Positions 24,744-35,608 of a DNA stretch of 64,000 nucleotides are shown here, piece by piece (position 1 is the first letter of the stretch; every line of letters begins with the position of its first letter). The notes beneath the pieces were generated by a model, which saw only the letters and a program-made list of their open reading frames with translations, did no database searches and was not told the DNA's origin. The stretch is from assembly GCA_025716815.1 (NCBI GenBank), contig JAIXMN010000033.1, positions 186,001 through 250,000 of the forward strand, given 5' to 3'. The stretch comes from Dichotomocladium elegans (Eukaryota > Mucoromycota > Mucoromycetes > Mucorales > Lichtheimiaceae). Position numbers and translations under genes: made by a program.

Positions 24744-25631
24744 ATGCCTCCCACTAAAAACTCTCGTCATGACACACCAAGGGTGTTTCGCTGCTCGGGG
24801 CATGGTGGATGTCAAATGACATTTACCCGCAACGAGCACCTACTTCGACATATTCGCATGCATACCGGCGAGGTGAGTGAATGTTTGATTTTTTGACACG
24901 CTGCAGTCAGATATGACTGAGCCTTTCTGAATGAGTAGAAGCCATTCGAGTGCATCATTCCAAGCTGTAGCCGCAAGTTCACCCGCTATGACAATATGAT
25001 ACAACACACTCGCACTCACCAGCGGCAGAAGAAGAAGAAGAAGCAGGAGCAGGAGCAGCAACAGCAGCAGCAGCAACAACAACAAGCCGACGGTACTGTC
25101 AATCCCGTCAACGAGGCCCCCAAGGGTGTTTCACAGCCCTTTGCTGACGCGCATATTGCCGCGCTCTCTTCTCCCCCTTCTCCTCAACCTACCCATGATC
25201 ATGTCATGAGGATCGATTTCCTTCTGGTGACCCCAATATCACCAAAAGTACGCTTGCGAAAGCCATGCCTTCGACACCACCAACGTTCTGGGTGCCAAGG
25301 GAATTCCATAACAGCAATGGCACCACCGTTGCCATCGCCCTCGAGCCCCGCGCTGCCAGAAGAGCAGTCGCCCAAGCCTGAAGAAGGTCGCTGCCGCAAG
25401 CGCAAAGCGCAGGACGTGGAGGAGCCGCAGAAGCGCCAGCGCACTGATGACGCTGATCGAGAGGGAGCGAATCTTCGTTACCTCTCACAGCTTGACCTCC
25501 TGACGCCGGTCGGGGGCTGGCACGGACCATTGGGACGCGACGGGACTGATGTCCTTCAACCCACCGTTAAGCTCACCTCGGAAGAATGCGAGGCCATCCT
25601 TGCTTTTGGCCGCCTTCAGCGATCTCGATGA
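24744..25631 (+). CDS. C2H2 zinc-finger transcription factor (two fingers)
   Basis: Exons 24744..24872 and 24939..25631 give 273 residues. Splicing joins HTGE to KPFEC, the classic linker. Finger 1 is C-x5-C-x12-H-x3-H, with a wider than usual Cys spacing; finger 2 is C-x4-C-x12-H-x3-H. The RNEHLLRH and RYDNMIQH helices resemble the fungal Msn2/Rgm1/Com2-type pairs that bind C-rich stress elements. After the fingers come a Lys run, a poly-Gln run, a Pro/Ser-rich region, a KRKAQD...KRQR basic patch (probable nuclear signal) and a C-terminal block that looks folded. The start at 24744 is preferred over an in-frame Met at 24669 whose leader is hydrophobic. The middle (about 25195-25320) shows a better-looking alternative frame, discussed in the findings. 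Confidence 0.82.
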
Positions 25632-26697
25632 TTATCCTGCCCTTGCCTAAGGGCTTAATCTTCATTGTTTTAATATTTAATCTTTATTGTTATAATTATC
25701 TCCTTCGACCACCCCTCCTCCAAGATCGCCCTTTCCCTTTCCTTCTCCTTTGTACATAAATCAAACTGATTGTTTAAATATCTCATCTTATCAAATTCAG
25801 TAAGGGAGCGTTGCGCGCTTGAAGCCCTTAACACATCGGTGGCTATTATGAGATGCTTAAAGGAACAGAGGGCTCTCATGCGCAAGCCATTAAAGTAGCA
25901 TTGATCAGGCTGGCTTTTCCTCCTAGCGTCTGTGATTGTTGGATCCGGAAACCAGAGCGATAGTTGGGTCCTATAAGTCTCATAGCAACCCACGTTGCCA
26001 GAGATGTTGATCTGACCGCTATGATGCCATCAATCCTTTCTTACTAACAAGGAGGAATCCTATCGAGGTGACTTTTACAACCATATTCAGCTCAACCACG
26101 AGCGAGGGATGGATTCAAGAATATTATGTCCCCGCGCCCCTCCCCCGCGTCCACCAGGGAGGGTTGACGGGTTAAGATTATCTTTTGGGTCTTCAGGAGA
26201 TGTTCCATGTGATAGTGGCGTTTTCCTCCCAGTCTATTCCCAAAATTCGGCATGGAGCGGCAGGTGCTAAATGAATTAGAAATCTGCCAACACTAGCATG
26301 TCTTGCCAGCAATAGCATGTTGAATGAATTTTGTTTTCAAAACCCGTGTGTAGCTTGCCAGGTCATGTGTTACAGCCAAACTCCCATACATGGACCTGCC
26401 GATCTTTGTCATCCTGTTTAAGACGCATTCAAATAGCAGGGTAGAAAAAAAAAATTCCCGCCCTCATTCCCCGCGCTCTCTTTTTTGCAGTATTAAAATG
26501 GTCTAGAAAAGAAAAATATTCACGTGTGCTGCTTTTTCCCCCACCCAGAGCGGACAATAAAAAATAACGAAAACCTAATTTTTTTTGTCTTATTTGAGCG
26601 AAGAAGGGATACTTTGGGCCCGAGAAATCAGCAAGAGAGAAAGAAAAATACAGTACAAGGCGGAAGGGAATGGAGAAGGGGGAGAAGCAAAATATAT
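25632..26697. other. Intergenic region
   Basis: Convergent 3' flanks of the zinc-finger gene and the SCP2 gene. No gene is seen. Confidence 0.5.
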
Positions 26698-27275
26698 CTA
26701 GAGCTTGGCAGTGGGATTGATGCTCTTGAAGACGCTGTCGAGCTTCATAGCCAACATGATTTGTCCCTTGACCTTGAGCTTGCCGCTCATGTAAGCCTTC
26801 TGACCTGGAATGTATACACACAGATATGGATGCATTAACAATCCCATGTTCCGCAACCACCGAACCGATCGGCCCTTCTTCTCTTTCTCTTATGCTGGAG
26901 AAGCATAGAACATTACCGTTCAACTTGCCAGTGGCAAGGTCAACAAAATCCTGGTCCTTGATCGACAAGGTGGCATCGGCCTTAGGACCCTTTCCGCGGG
27001 TGACCTTGCCCTCCTTCTTGACGTCAATGATGAAGGTCTCAACCTTGCCGTCCTTGTTCTTGATATCGAACTGGAAGATACCGTTGACCTACAGGTATTT
27101 GCATGGTTGGATTCATTTATGCATTCGTGTCAGGTCGCGTCTTTTGTTTTTGTTGCTTTCGATTTACCTGCTTGAGCAACTTCTGCTTCTCCTCAGGAGA
27201 GTAGCCCTCAAAGACCTTGTCCAGGGAGGCGATGAGCTCAGAGCTGGCGAATCCGGGAACAACGATATCAGACAT
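26698..27275 (-). CDS. SCP2-domain sterol/lipid carrier with peroxisomal PTS1
   Basis: Exons 27275..27168, 27088..26917, 26804..26698 give 128 residues, the length of a stand-alone SCP2 domain. Domain hallmarks are VNGIFQFDI, DATLSIKDQDF, the Gly-Lys-rich KLNG turn and AYMSGKLKVKGQIMLAMKL. The last three residues are AKL, an accepted PTS1 variant, so a peroxisomal site is likely. The family binds sterols and fatty acyl-CoA in a hydrophobic tunnel and is linked to beta-oxidation and lipid traffic. The start follows a purine-rich leader. It lies 325 bp downstream of MET2 on the same strand. Confidence 0.93.
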
Positions 27276-27599
27276 GGTGTATGTATGTGTGTATACGAGT
27301 TACAAGAAAGAAGCAAAGACCAAAAAGAAGACGAAAAGAAAAGAAAAAAAAAACGGCGGCATCTATTTATGCTCAGTACTTCACGTGTCTCTCCCCAGAT
27401 TTCATTCTGCTGACGGTTGAAATTGACACTTTTTTGGCAAGACCCAGTCTTTTTACGTTTGTATTTTTTTAGGTGTATCACAAACATTTGCATACACACA
27501 CACACACACACAGGCACACGCAGCCAGCACTTGGAAGGGCGTCCGCCATCTCTACCATGCAAAATATATGCTCTCTTTTCTATGATAAAATGCTTTCTA

Positions 27600-29083
27600 C
27601 TACCACTCTGTAATATCCTCCGCCTCACCAAATAGGCTTGGCTTCGTCGCCTTGAGCAGCTCCTCCGCTTCCTCCTCGCTTACTAGCTGCGTGCCATAGA
27701 TCTCTGGCAGCACCCGCGTTATGAAGCCCAGGATGTGTCGATTAATCTGGTCAAATTCGAGGAGGAAGCCGTCGTGTCCGTCCGGTGACTGAATCACGAC
27801 CATCTCGGCATTGGGGATTGTCTCTGCGAGCTCGTACTGTTCGGAGATAGTGAACAGCCCGTCGGACTCGATACCAATTACCAATGCGGGCTGCGGAATC
27901 GATTGAAGCACCTCATCATAATCACCGCGCCCACGCGACACGTCGTGAGAGTCCATCTTTCGGGTCAGTGCTATGTAACAGTTGGCATCGAAGCGACCAA
28001 TGAACTTCTGGCCCTGGTAGCGCAAGTAGGACTGCGCAGAGAAGACGCGCGGTGTAGGCATGGGCGGATCGTTGATCGTCGTATGCTCTGGGGAAGCGGA
28101 TGTGTTACGCACATTCTGGTGGCCATCGTTGTGAATAAGCATATTGGCCTCGCGGGGCGATGACGGCCGTTTGATAGGGGCAATCCGGTTAAGATCAGCT
28201 GACTTTCGACCGAATCGAGATTCAAAGGAATTGCGTGATCGGTACGTCAGAAGAGCCGACATACGCGCCGCTGCGAGGCCTACATTGGGGGGCTGGTCAT
28301 CGGAATAATAGCCATCAGCTAAGAGAAAGACATAGCAACATGAGCAGCCATTCAAGGCAAACTTTCCATCCCCATTTTTCTTTACCGTAATGCGGGTCGC
28401 TATAAATCGATTGACGTTGAGCCTCACCCCAACTGATACCCCATGCAGAGTGCCGTCCAGACGTCGCAATGGGAACAATAGCCTTGACGTAATCCGACCC
28501 CTGGAAGGCCCATTCCAAGACCTGCATGCCGCCCATCGACCCTCCAATACATATGGCGACCTGCTTGACACCTAGCTGGTCGAGGATTAAACGATGAAGC
28601 TTGACGTCGTCCCGAATGCTGACCAGAGGAAATTCAGGTCCGTACCGCTCGCCCGTTTCAGAATTGATCGTGAGCGGAGAGGCCGATCCATACGGTGATC
28701 CAAGGACATTGCAGCATACAATGAAGAATTTGGTCGGGTCGAAAGCACGCCTTGGGCCCATAAGAGGTCCCCACCTGTTGTGTCATACAAGATAAGCATA
28801 AGTTTCCATTAGTCATAGTTCTATAACAGTGTCCGTTAGGAGTTTACCAGTCTTCGACGTCAGTGCTGCCCGTGAGAGCGTGGCAAATGACCATGCAGTT
28901 GTCACCACGTTCATTGAGTTTACCAAACGTTTTCCATGCCACCGGTACGTTGGTGATCCGAACACCCGATTCGAGAGTGAACTCTGGAATAATTGAAATG
29001 TTCTGGTCCTGAATGAGCTTGACTAGCTTATTCTTGGCAAGCGCTGGAGGGAGCCCGTTCTTGGTTGCAAACGTTTCATACAT
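27600..29083 (-). CDS. MET2: Homoserine O-acetyltransferase
   Basis: Exons 29083..28848, 28774..28386, 28318..27600 give 447 residues. The enzyme acetylates homoserine with acetyl-CoA, the committed step to homocysteine and methionine in fungi. It is an alpha/beta hydrolase: the nucleophile Ser is in GGSMGG (about residue 158), the Asp in GIESDGLF, and the His in SPDGHDGFL. The substrate-binding block CHALTGS is also present. An insert of about 70 residues, rich in Ser/Pro/Asn, lies between the cap helices, as in other fungal Met2. It is divergent from the phosphoglycerate dehydrogenase gene, with 323 bp between the two ATGs. Confidence 0.95.
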
Positions 29084-29406
29084 GGATGTTTTGCCCTATT
29101 TCCGACCGAATAACCCGAAAAGAAAAGGACAAAAATGGGGGTCAGTCTCTTTTACCCAAATGCCGCTTTGAGCGGGGAAATAAAGGCGGAAGCGGTAGGC
29201 AGGAGATTGTTGCTAGCCAATGAACGTCCAGATACGTCGCATCAAATCAACGTCGGTGACTCACCAAAGACGCATACCCACCAACAACCCCCTCCTCCCC
29301 GCCCCCCCAAATCCTATATAAACTCTTGTTTCACCCTCCAGGAGAGAGAGTCAGCCTGTTTCCCCTGTTTGCTTCTTACCCAGACCCCCCACCTTCCACT
29401 TATACC
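29084..29406. promoter_or_regulatory. Bidirectional promoter of MET2 and PGDH with a Gcn4/CPC1-type site
   Basis: The only DNA between the two divergent amino-acid biosynthesis genes contains TGACTCA at 29257-29263, the exact palindromic site bound by Gcn4/Cpc1-type bZIP regulators of general amino-acid control. A TATATAAA element (29315-29322) lies about 85 bp before the PGDH ATG. Joint control of both genes is inferred. Confidence 0.55.
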
Positions 29407-30923
29407 ATGGTCAACGATAAATCCGCCCCTGTCGCCACTAACGGCAAGACTGCTACCATCGACAAGGTGCGTCGTAGCTCCGTGAGCCAGGTCAAGGCCA
29501 AGGTCCTTCGCCCTTTCAACACCGCCGAGGTCAAGATCCTTCTCCTGGAGAACGTGAACGATACGGCTATCAAGGCATTTAAGAAACAAGGTTACCAGGT
29601 AATAACAGAAACAACGGTCAGCTGATAAGGCTGGCTAAAAAATCTGCGAGGCTTGCCCCTTGTTTAACCCTCTGGAAATTCTGCATAGGTCGAGACATAC
29701 GCCAAGGCCTTGGTGGGAGATGAACTTATTGAGAAGATCCGTGATGTCCATGTCATTGGTATTCGCTCCAAGACCAAGCTGACGAAGAATGTTCTCGATG
29801 CTGCCCAGAATCTGCAAGCCATCGGCTGCTTCTGCATTGGCACTAACCAGGTCGATCTCCAGGCAGCTGCTAAGAAGGGCGTAAGTAGAAAGGAGGGCGG
29901 GAGCGGGATACTGTGGACACAGCGTTTTTGCAGAGGGTATTTACGCAGCAGCCCCTATCTGGCTAGATTGCCGTCTTCAACTCGCCATTCAGCAATTCCA
30001 GGTCTGTGGCTGAGCTCGTAATTGGCGAGATTATTGCGCTTGCTCGCCAGCTGGGCGACCGCAACACGGAGATGCACCAGGGCGTGTGGAGCAAGGTTTC
30101 CAAGAACTGCTTCGAGATCCGTGGCAAGACGCTTGGCATTGTCGGCTACGGTCACATTGGCTCCCAACTCTCGGTCCTTGCAGAGGCCATGGGTATGACG
30201 GTCTACTTCTACGACGTGTTGCAAATCATGCCCCTTGGCACAGCCAAGCCCGTCGACTCTCTGGAGACACTTCTGTCGATGTCCGACTTTGTGTCGCTCC
30301 ACGTACCTGAGTTGGAGGAAACGAAGAATATGATTGGCGAGCGGGAGATTATGGGCTACATGAAGAAGGGGTCCTACCTCCTCAACAATGCCCGCGGCAC
30401 AGTTGTCCATCTGCCGGCCCTGGCGAAAGCCTTGAAATCCGGCCACCTTGCAGGAGCTGCTATCGATGTGTATCCTAAAGAGCCGGCCGCCAATGGCCCC
30501 CATTTCACGGATTACCCGGAGCTCCTCAAATCGCCCAACTTGATTCTAACGCCCCACATTGGCGGCTCGACTGAGGAGGCCCAGAGCATGATTGGTATCG
30601 AGGTGTCGTCGGCCTTGATCAAGTACATTAACGAGGGCGGTTCGCTCGGAGCTGTCAATTTCCCCGAGATCGATCTTCGCGCTATCCGCGAAGAAGATGA
30701 TGTGGTTCGCGTGCTCTACATCCATCAGAATATCCCTGGTGTTCTGAGAGAAATCAATTCGCTCTTCGCCGATCACAACGTCGAGAAGCAATACTCAGAC
30801 TCCAAGGGTGACATCGCCTACGTCATGGCGGATATTGCAAAGGTTTCTGAGGAGGATCTCATCAAGCTTTATAACGCCATCACCGCCACCCGCGCCAACA
30901 TTAGAACCCGTGTCCTCTACTAA
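29407..30923 (+). CDS. SER3: D-3-phosphoglycerate dehydrogenase
   Basis: Exons 29407..29598, 29689..29880, 29967..30923 give 446 residues. It oxidises 3-phosphoglycerate with NAD, opening the serine pathway. The nucleotide-binding GYGHIGSQ, the RGTVVHLPAL and the LILTPHIGGSTEEAQ with its catalytic His are all visible. A C-terminal ACT domain (NIPGVLREINSLF) is the serine-sensing module. A short N-terminal extension of about 40 residues precedes the catalytic domain, as in yeast Ser3/Ser33. It is divergent from MET2: serine and homocysteine meet in transsulfuration, which makes a shared promoter sensible. Confidence 0.96.
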
Positions 30924-31477
30924 AAAAAAATAGCGATTGCTTTTCGTGCATATATTTTCCTTCGCACCCTTTCCCAGCGTATGCATCTTATTCCCCGTGT
31001 ATTCAAAAAAAAGGACAATGGTTCCTTTCATCTGTAATTCAACATTTGTACATTCTTCATACCTTCTTTATTGACCCCCCATCCGTCTATCTTTTCAACA
31101 AGACATGCTTTGCAAGACATATATCCTTTCGCCTTACAAATTTCTGTTCATAAAAGGGAGGGGGAACGAGGAGCAAAGGCCAGGGTCAGTGGCTACTATC
31201 ATCACCGGACCTCATCGTTTCTGTTTCCGTCTTGTGTAGCAAACCAAGGATCCATCGTTTGTTTGTCCTGCTTAATCATGTTCCACCAGCAGAGCGGGAC
31301 AGTGCGTCCGCTCACAATAGAAAATGAGCGAGGGTTATGCCCAAAGCCGTGTGTTGATTGGCCCTGGATTTCGCTAAATAGGGTAAAACGGAGAACCTCA
31401 AGAAAAAAAGGAACTTGCACTATTCTGGAAGACCTTTTTCGCACACACGCACAACAACAAAAAGTAAAAAGTTCTCC
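30924..31477. other. Intergenic region
   Basis: 3' flank of PGDH and promoter of the kelch gene. No further gene is seen. Confidence 0.5.
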
Positions 31478-33651
31478 ATGCTGTCATCACTGTCATTGCA
31501 CTGGCCATTGGCCGTCCTATATATATTGTGTATGGTTGATTGCATCCTGGCCCAATGCAACCTACTATCACCTATCAACTACTCGGACTTCTCCGCCATG
31601 CTGCTCAATCAGCAGCACGTTTACATGACCGGCGGCAGCGCAGTAATACATATTAGAATACGCTTTCTAGAAGACGATTCCATCATGCCAACGGTCTTTG
31701 TATTTCTTCTCTTTTTATCTCTTTCTCTCCTCTTAGGATAAAATCGAAGTCTGGAGGCTCGATTTATCAGACGGCCTGAATACATCCTGCCCGAATTGGC
31801 AACTCCCCGCTTTTACGTCGCCACTGCCATCAACAGACAGCACGAATGACACACAAAGCATAGTATCTGTTCAGCCATACCTGTATGGCGTGGCTTTCCC
31901 AGGGCCTAATCAGACGATTTATATCCAGGCCGGTGATCTTGGGACACCTGATATGGATAATATGGTTGTCTATGCTATCACAACTGGCTCATGGCGGCAA
32001 GCATGTAAAAAAAAAGATTCCCCCCCCACACTTTCCCCCCTCAGTTCTTTAATTGTCCGCCGAAACTAACTTTTTCTTCTTCTTCAAAGACGTGGATACC
32101 AACAGTCCACTTCCGCAGTCGCGCGCAGAAATGTCGGCCGTTGCCAATGAAACAACCCAGGTTGCTTGGTATTATGGTGGCCGATCCACGGTCGCTGGAC
32201 AACAAGCCGGAGAGCAAAACTATGTAAGGCACTCCCTCTTTTATCCCCTCTTGTTGTCTTGTCGCCGTTTCCAAGCTGGATATTCTTAGTAAACCACACA
32301 CACACACACACACGCACATCCGTAAACACGAACCGCAATTCCTGCAGTATAACGATTTTTACAGCTTTGACATGATCACATCCACTTGGAGCTGGCCTCA
32401 GGTCCGGTACGCGTGGGGCCAGCGGCCGGCGCGGTATGGCCACAAGTCTGTCTTGGTGTAAGTAAAAAATCCTAGATTTTTTCTGATTCGGATTGACGTG
32501 ATACACATGCGGTACCTTTTCAGAAAAGGGCAATTATTCATCCTAGGCGGGAAGACAGCAATAAGGAACGCGACCGAGGGAGATTGGATAATGCGCTCAG
32601 CAGATTTCGAGAGTGTCTTAAGTACGGCAACCGCAAACCTTTTTTTTTATATCTTTTTTCCTTTAAAAAAAAACACTCACCAGACAGTGAATGCTGGGTA
32701 TAGTATTTGATACCATTAAAAACCAGGCAGTGACAATGGCAACGATCGGCGATATACCAAACGGAAGATTGGAGTAAGGGCTTCTGTGCAACGCACACAT
32801 AAAGCAGTGAGTGAAGAGACATGATATTAACTTATTCAACATCAAGTTTTTCTGCTGCATTAGGTAAAGAAAAATAAAAAAGACAACCATCTAATCTATC
32901 ACTCCCGCCCTACTCCCACCCTTAGAAACCCGAAATGTTGATATAAATCGAGAAGTTCACGTCCCCCATCCTTTTTTTTTTCTCTGAATAGCATCAGATG
33001 GCAAATCGATCGTGATCTTTGGTGGCAAGGTAGCAAACACCACAGAGTTCATAGCAACACAAGATGTGTATGTACTTGACACGTGCTCCTTGAGCTGGTC
33101 GACTCCCAATGTTACTGGAACCGCACCCGCTGCCCGTGCAGGCCACGAGTCGGTATCCTACGGCGACTATATACTAATGATGATGGGTAAAGAAAAAGAA
33201 ATAAACATTATCCATGTGTTGATCATGTTTTGCTACAATAGGCTACAATGGCGAGACGACGTTTGTTAATGACGTTGGCGTGCTCAACACGGCCACTTGG
33301 GAATGGGTAAACCATATCCCCGCCCAAGTGGACGTCGGCACTGCACCCGAGTTCCTATGCCGATTTACGTTTCCACACATGCCGGGAAATGATACAGGCG
33401 GTGATGACGATCCTACAAGCGATCCAAAAGTTATATCCAATTCGTCCAGCGGTTTTTCTACGGGTGATATTGTTGGAGTCGCCCTAGGCGTCATCGGTTT
33501 TCTTTTGCTGACCGGCGCGGGTTTGTTCTTTTTCTTACGCTACCGAAGACACGCCAATAGACCCCGCAACCCACGGTGGCTACCGCGCAAGAAGGATTCG
33601 AGGCCGTGCTCGGAAACTGCGCTTGCAACGCATGGGTTACCTCAAGATTAG
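31478..33651 (+). CDS. Kelch-repeat single-pass membrane protein
   Basis: Nine exons (31478..31642, 31737..32004, 32090..32223, 32348..32457, 32524..32621, 32704..32773, 32847..32863, 32992..33186, 33242..33651) give 488 residues. A signal peptide ends near residue 26 (ILA/QCN). Kelch blades follow, with the VYMTGG, AWYYGG, FILGG and IVIFGG strands and paired W/Y positions. Near the C-terminus a hydrophobic helix (about 428-451) is followed by a basic 37-residue tail, so the beta-propeller faces outside or the secretory lumen. Exon 7 is a 17-nt microexon. Such kelch membrane proteins are numerous in Mucoromycota; ligands are unknown. The tail reading frame (after 33560) is the least certain part. 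Confidence 0.78.
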
Positions 33652-33985
33652 CCCGAAAGCAAAAAAAAATGTTTGTCACTCTCTGCTCTGCATCCCACGC
33701 TCACATTGCATTTGCATATCGAACAACACTGCCCCTCCATCCATCTTTTTGTGCTTACTTTCATTATTGTTTTAATTGTTTTATTTTTTACGTCATTCTG
33801 TATGTTGAGAACTATCCCTACCAAATCATATTCTTTCTTTATTCTCACAGAAGGGTATGTGAAACATGGCCCACTCGGGGGGAGGGGAGCCAAGGCATAA
33901 AGCAAGGGTAAAATTTTCCACTATCCTTCATCTGAAACTGCGTTTCTCTTTTCGATATCTTTACCCTGTTGAATCAAAGCATCCC
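33652..33985. other. Short intergenic region
   Basis: T-rich 3' flank of the kelch gene and promoter of GPD1. Nothing else is recognised. Confidence 0.5.
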
Positions 33986-35390
33986 ATGGCGGCACAACAG
34001 AAGTTGAAGGTGTCCATTATCGGCTCAGGCAACTGGTAGGCTAACAGAGGAACTGAGATCAAGCCTTTGGAGGGGATTGACAGACGTAAATTCAATAAGG
34101 GGATCGTCCATTGCACGCGTGATTGGACAAAACGTTAAACGATACCCGGACCTTTTTGACGAAAGCGTCCGTATGTGGGTGTTCGAGGAGGAAGTAGATG
34201 GTCGCAGTTTGACAGATATCATCAACGAGAAGCACGAGAACGTAAAGTGGGTAGGATGAAGAATTCGACGAGGACCGACCGAGTTCTAAATTGCCGTCTC
34301 CCGGACATAGATATCTCCCGGGCATCAAACTGCCCGAGAACGTTAAGGCCGTCTCGGATCTGAAGAGCGCGGCCGAGAACGCAAACATTGTCGTGTTTGT
34401 TTTACCCCATCAGGTGAACTGGATGCTTCCAATGGCAGACTGTCGAACTAACCGCAGGTCCTCGTTTAGTTTGTCTACCAAGTCTGCGAGTCCCTGCGAG
34501 GGGTCATCTCACATGACTGCCGCGGTATTACACTTATCAAAGCAAGTAGTGGCGAGCGGGGAGGACAAGGAGTCGCGTGTTCCTAAACTAACAGGATTTA
34601 ACAGGGCCTCGACTTTCGAGATAATCACATTCTGCTATTCTCGGACGAAATATCCAAGATCCTCGACATCTCATGCGCCGCCCTGAGCGGCGCCAATATC
34701 GCATCCGAGGTTGCCGAAGAAAAATACGGCGAGACTACCATCGGCACAGTCAACCCAGAAGACGGTGCTATCTTCAAGAAATTGTTCCATACCCGCTACC
34801 TTAACGTATCCATCACTGGGGACTATACCGGTCTTCAGATCTGTGGTGCACTCAAAAACGTAGTCGCCATTGCTGCCGGCATATCCGATGGCCTACAGTG
34901 CGGCAACAATACAAAGTCGGCCATCATCCGACGCGGTCTGCTCGAGATGCGCAAGTTCGGCAAGACCTTTTTCGGCGGTGTACACACAGAGACATTCTTC
35001 GAATCATGTGGCGTGGCCGATCTCATTACAACCTGCTCCGGCGGCCGCAATCGCAAGGTGGCAGAGGCATTCATTAAATCGAATAAGGTACGTGTCAATA
35101 TGTCTCTCGATAAGCCGTGACACATAAAGATAGAGAGCGTGTATGTGTGCACATGTCGAGAAGGCAGCTGAGAGGAATCATTGCTTATACATGTTTAGAC
35201 CATCGATGAGGTTGAACGGGAATTATTGAACGGCCAAAAGTTACAAGGAACGACAACAGCCGCCGAAGTCCATCGCTTCTTGATGGCACGCGAGATGGTC
35301 GATGAGTTCCCACTTATGACAGCCGTTTACCGCGTCATCTACGAAAATGCACCTCCCACCGCCATTGTTCAGTATTTAATGCACGATTGA
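33986..35390 (+). CDS. GPD1: Glycerol-3-phosphate dehydrogenase (NAD+)
   Basis: Exons 33986..34035, 34100..34246, 34311..34413, 34470..34541, 34605..35087, 35199..35390 give 348 residues, the standard length. It reduces dihydroxyacetone phosphate to glycerol 3-phosphate for lipid and osmolyte synthesis and redox balance. The NAD site GSGNWGSSIA spans intron 1. The conserved ITLIKG|LDF, the catalytic-lysine region [11 protein letters not shown] and GLLEMRKFG are present. Intron 4 (34542-34604) must start with GC: only AAA|GCAAGT joins ITLIK to GLDF in phase, so it is a GC-AG intron. No PTS2-like N-terminus is seen. The call is secure. Confidence 0.95.
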
Positions 35391-35608
35391 AAATCCGGAT
35401 AAGAATGATAATCGTTTTAGGAGGGAGGAATACTCATGCCCCTCTTCGCTCTTGAGAAAAAAGCGCTGCTGTGGAGTATTCAATAAATATTTGGTAAAGA
35501 GAGCTGCAAGGATATATGCTGTTATTGTCTTTGTAAGCATTTCGGCGGATAAAAAGCAATCTTCCTGGGAGGGGGAGAAAGACAATAAAAGGGTTCCCGC
35601 TTTCTGCT

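Noticed and set aside
27491..27514. CA/GT microsatellites here and near 32297-32316
   Set aside because: Ordinary simple repeats in a flank and an intron; no sign of function.
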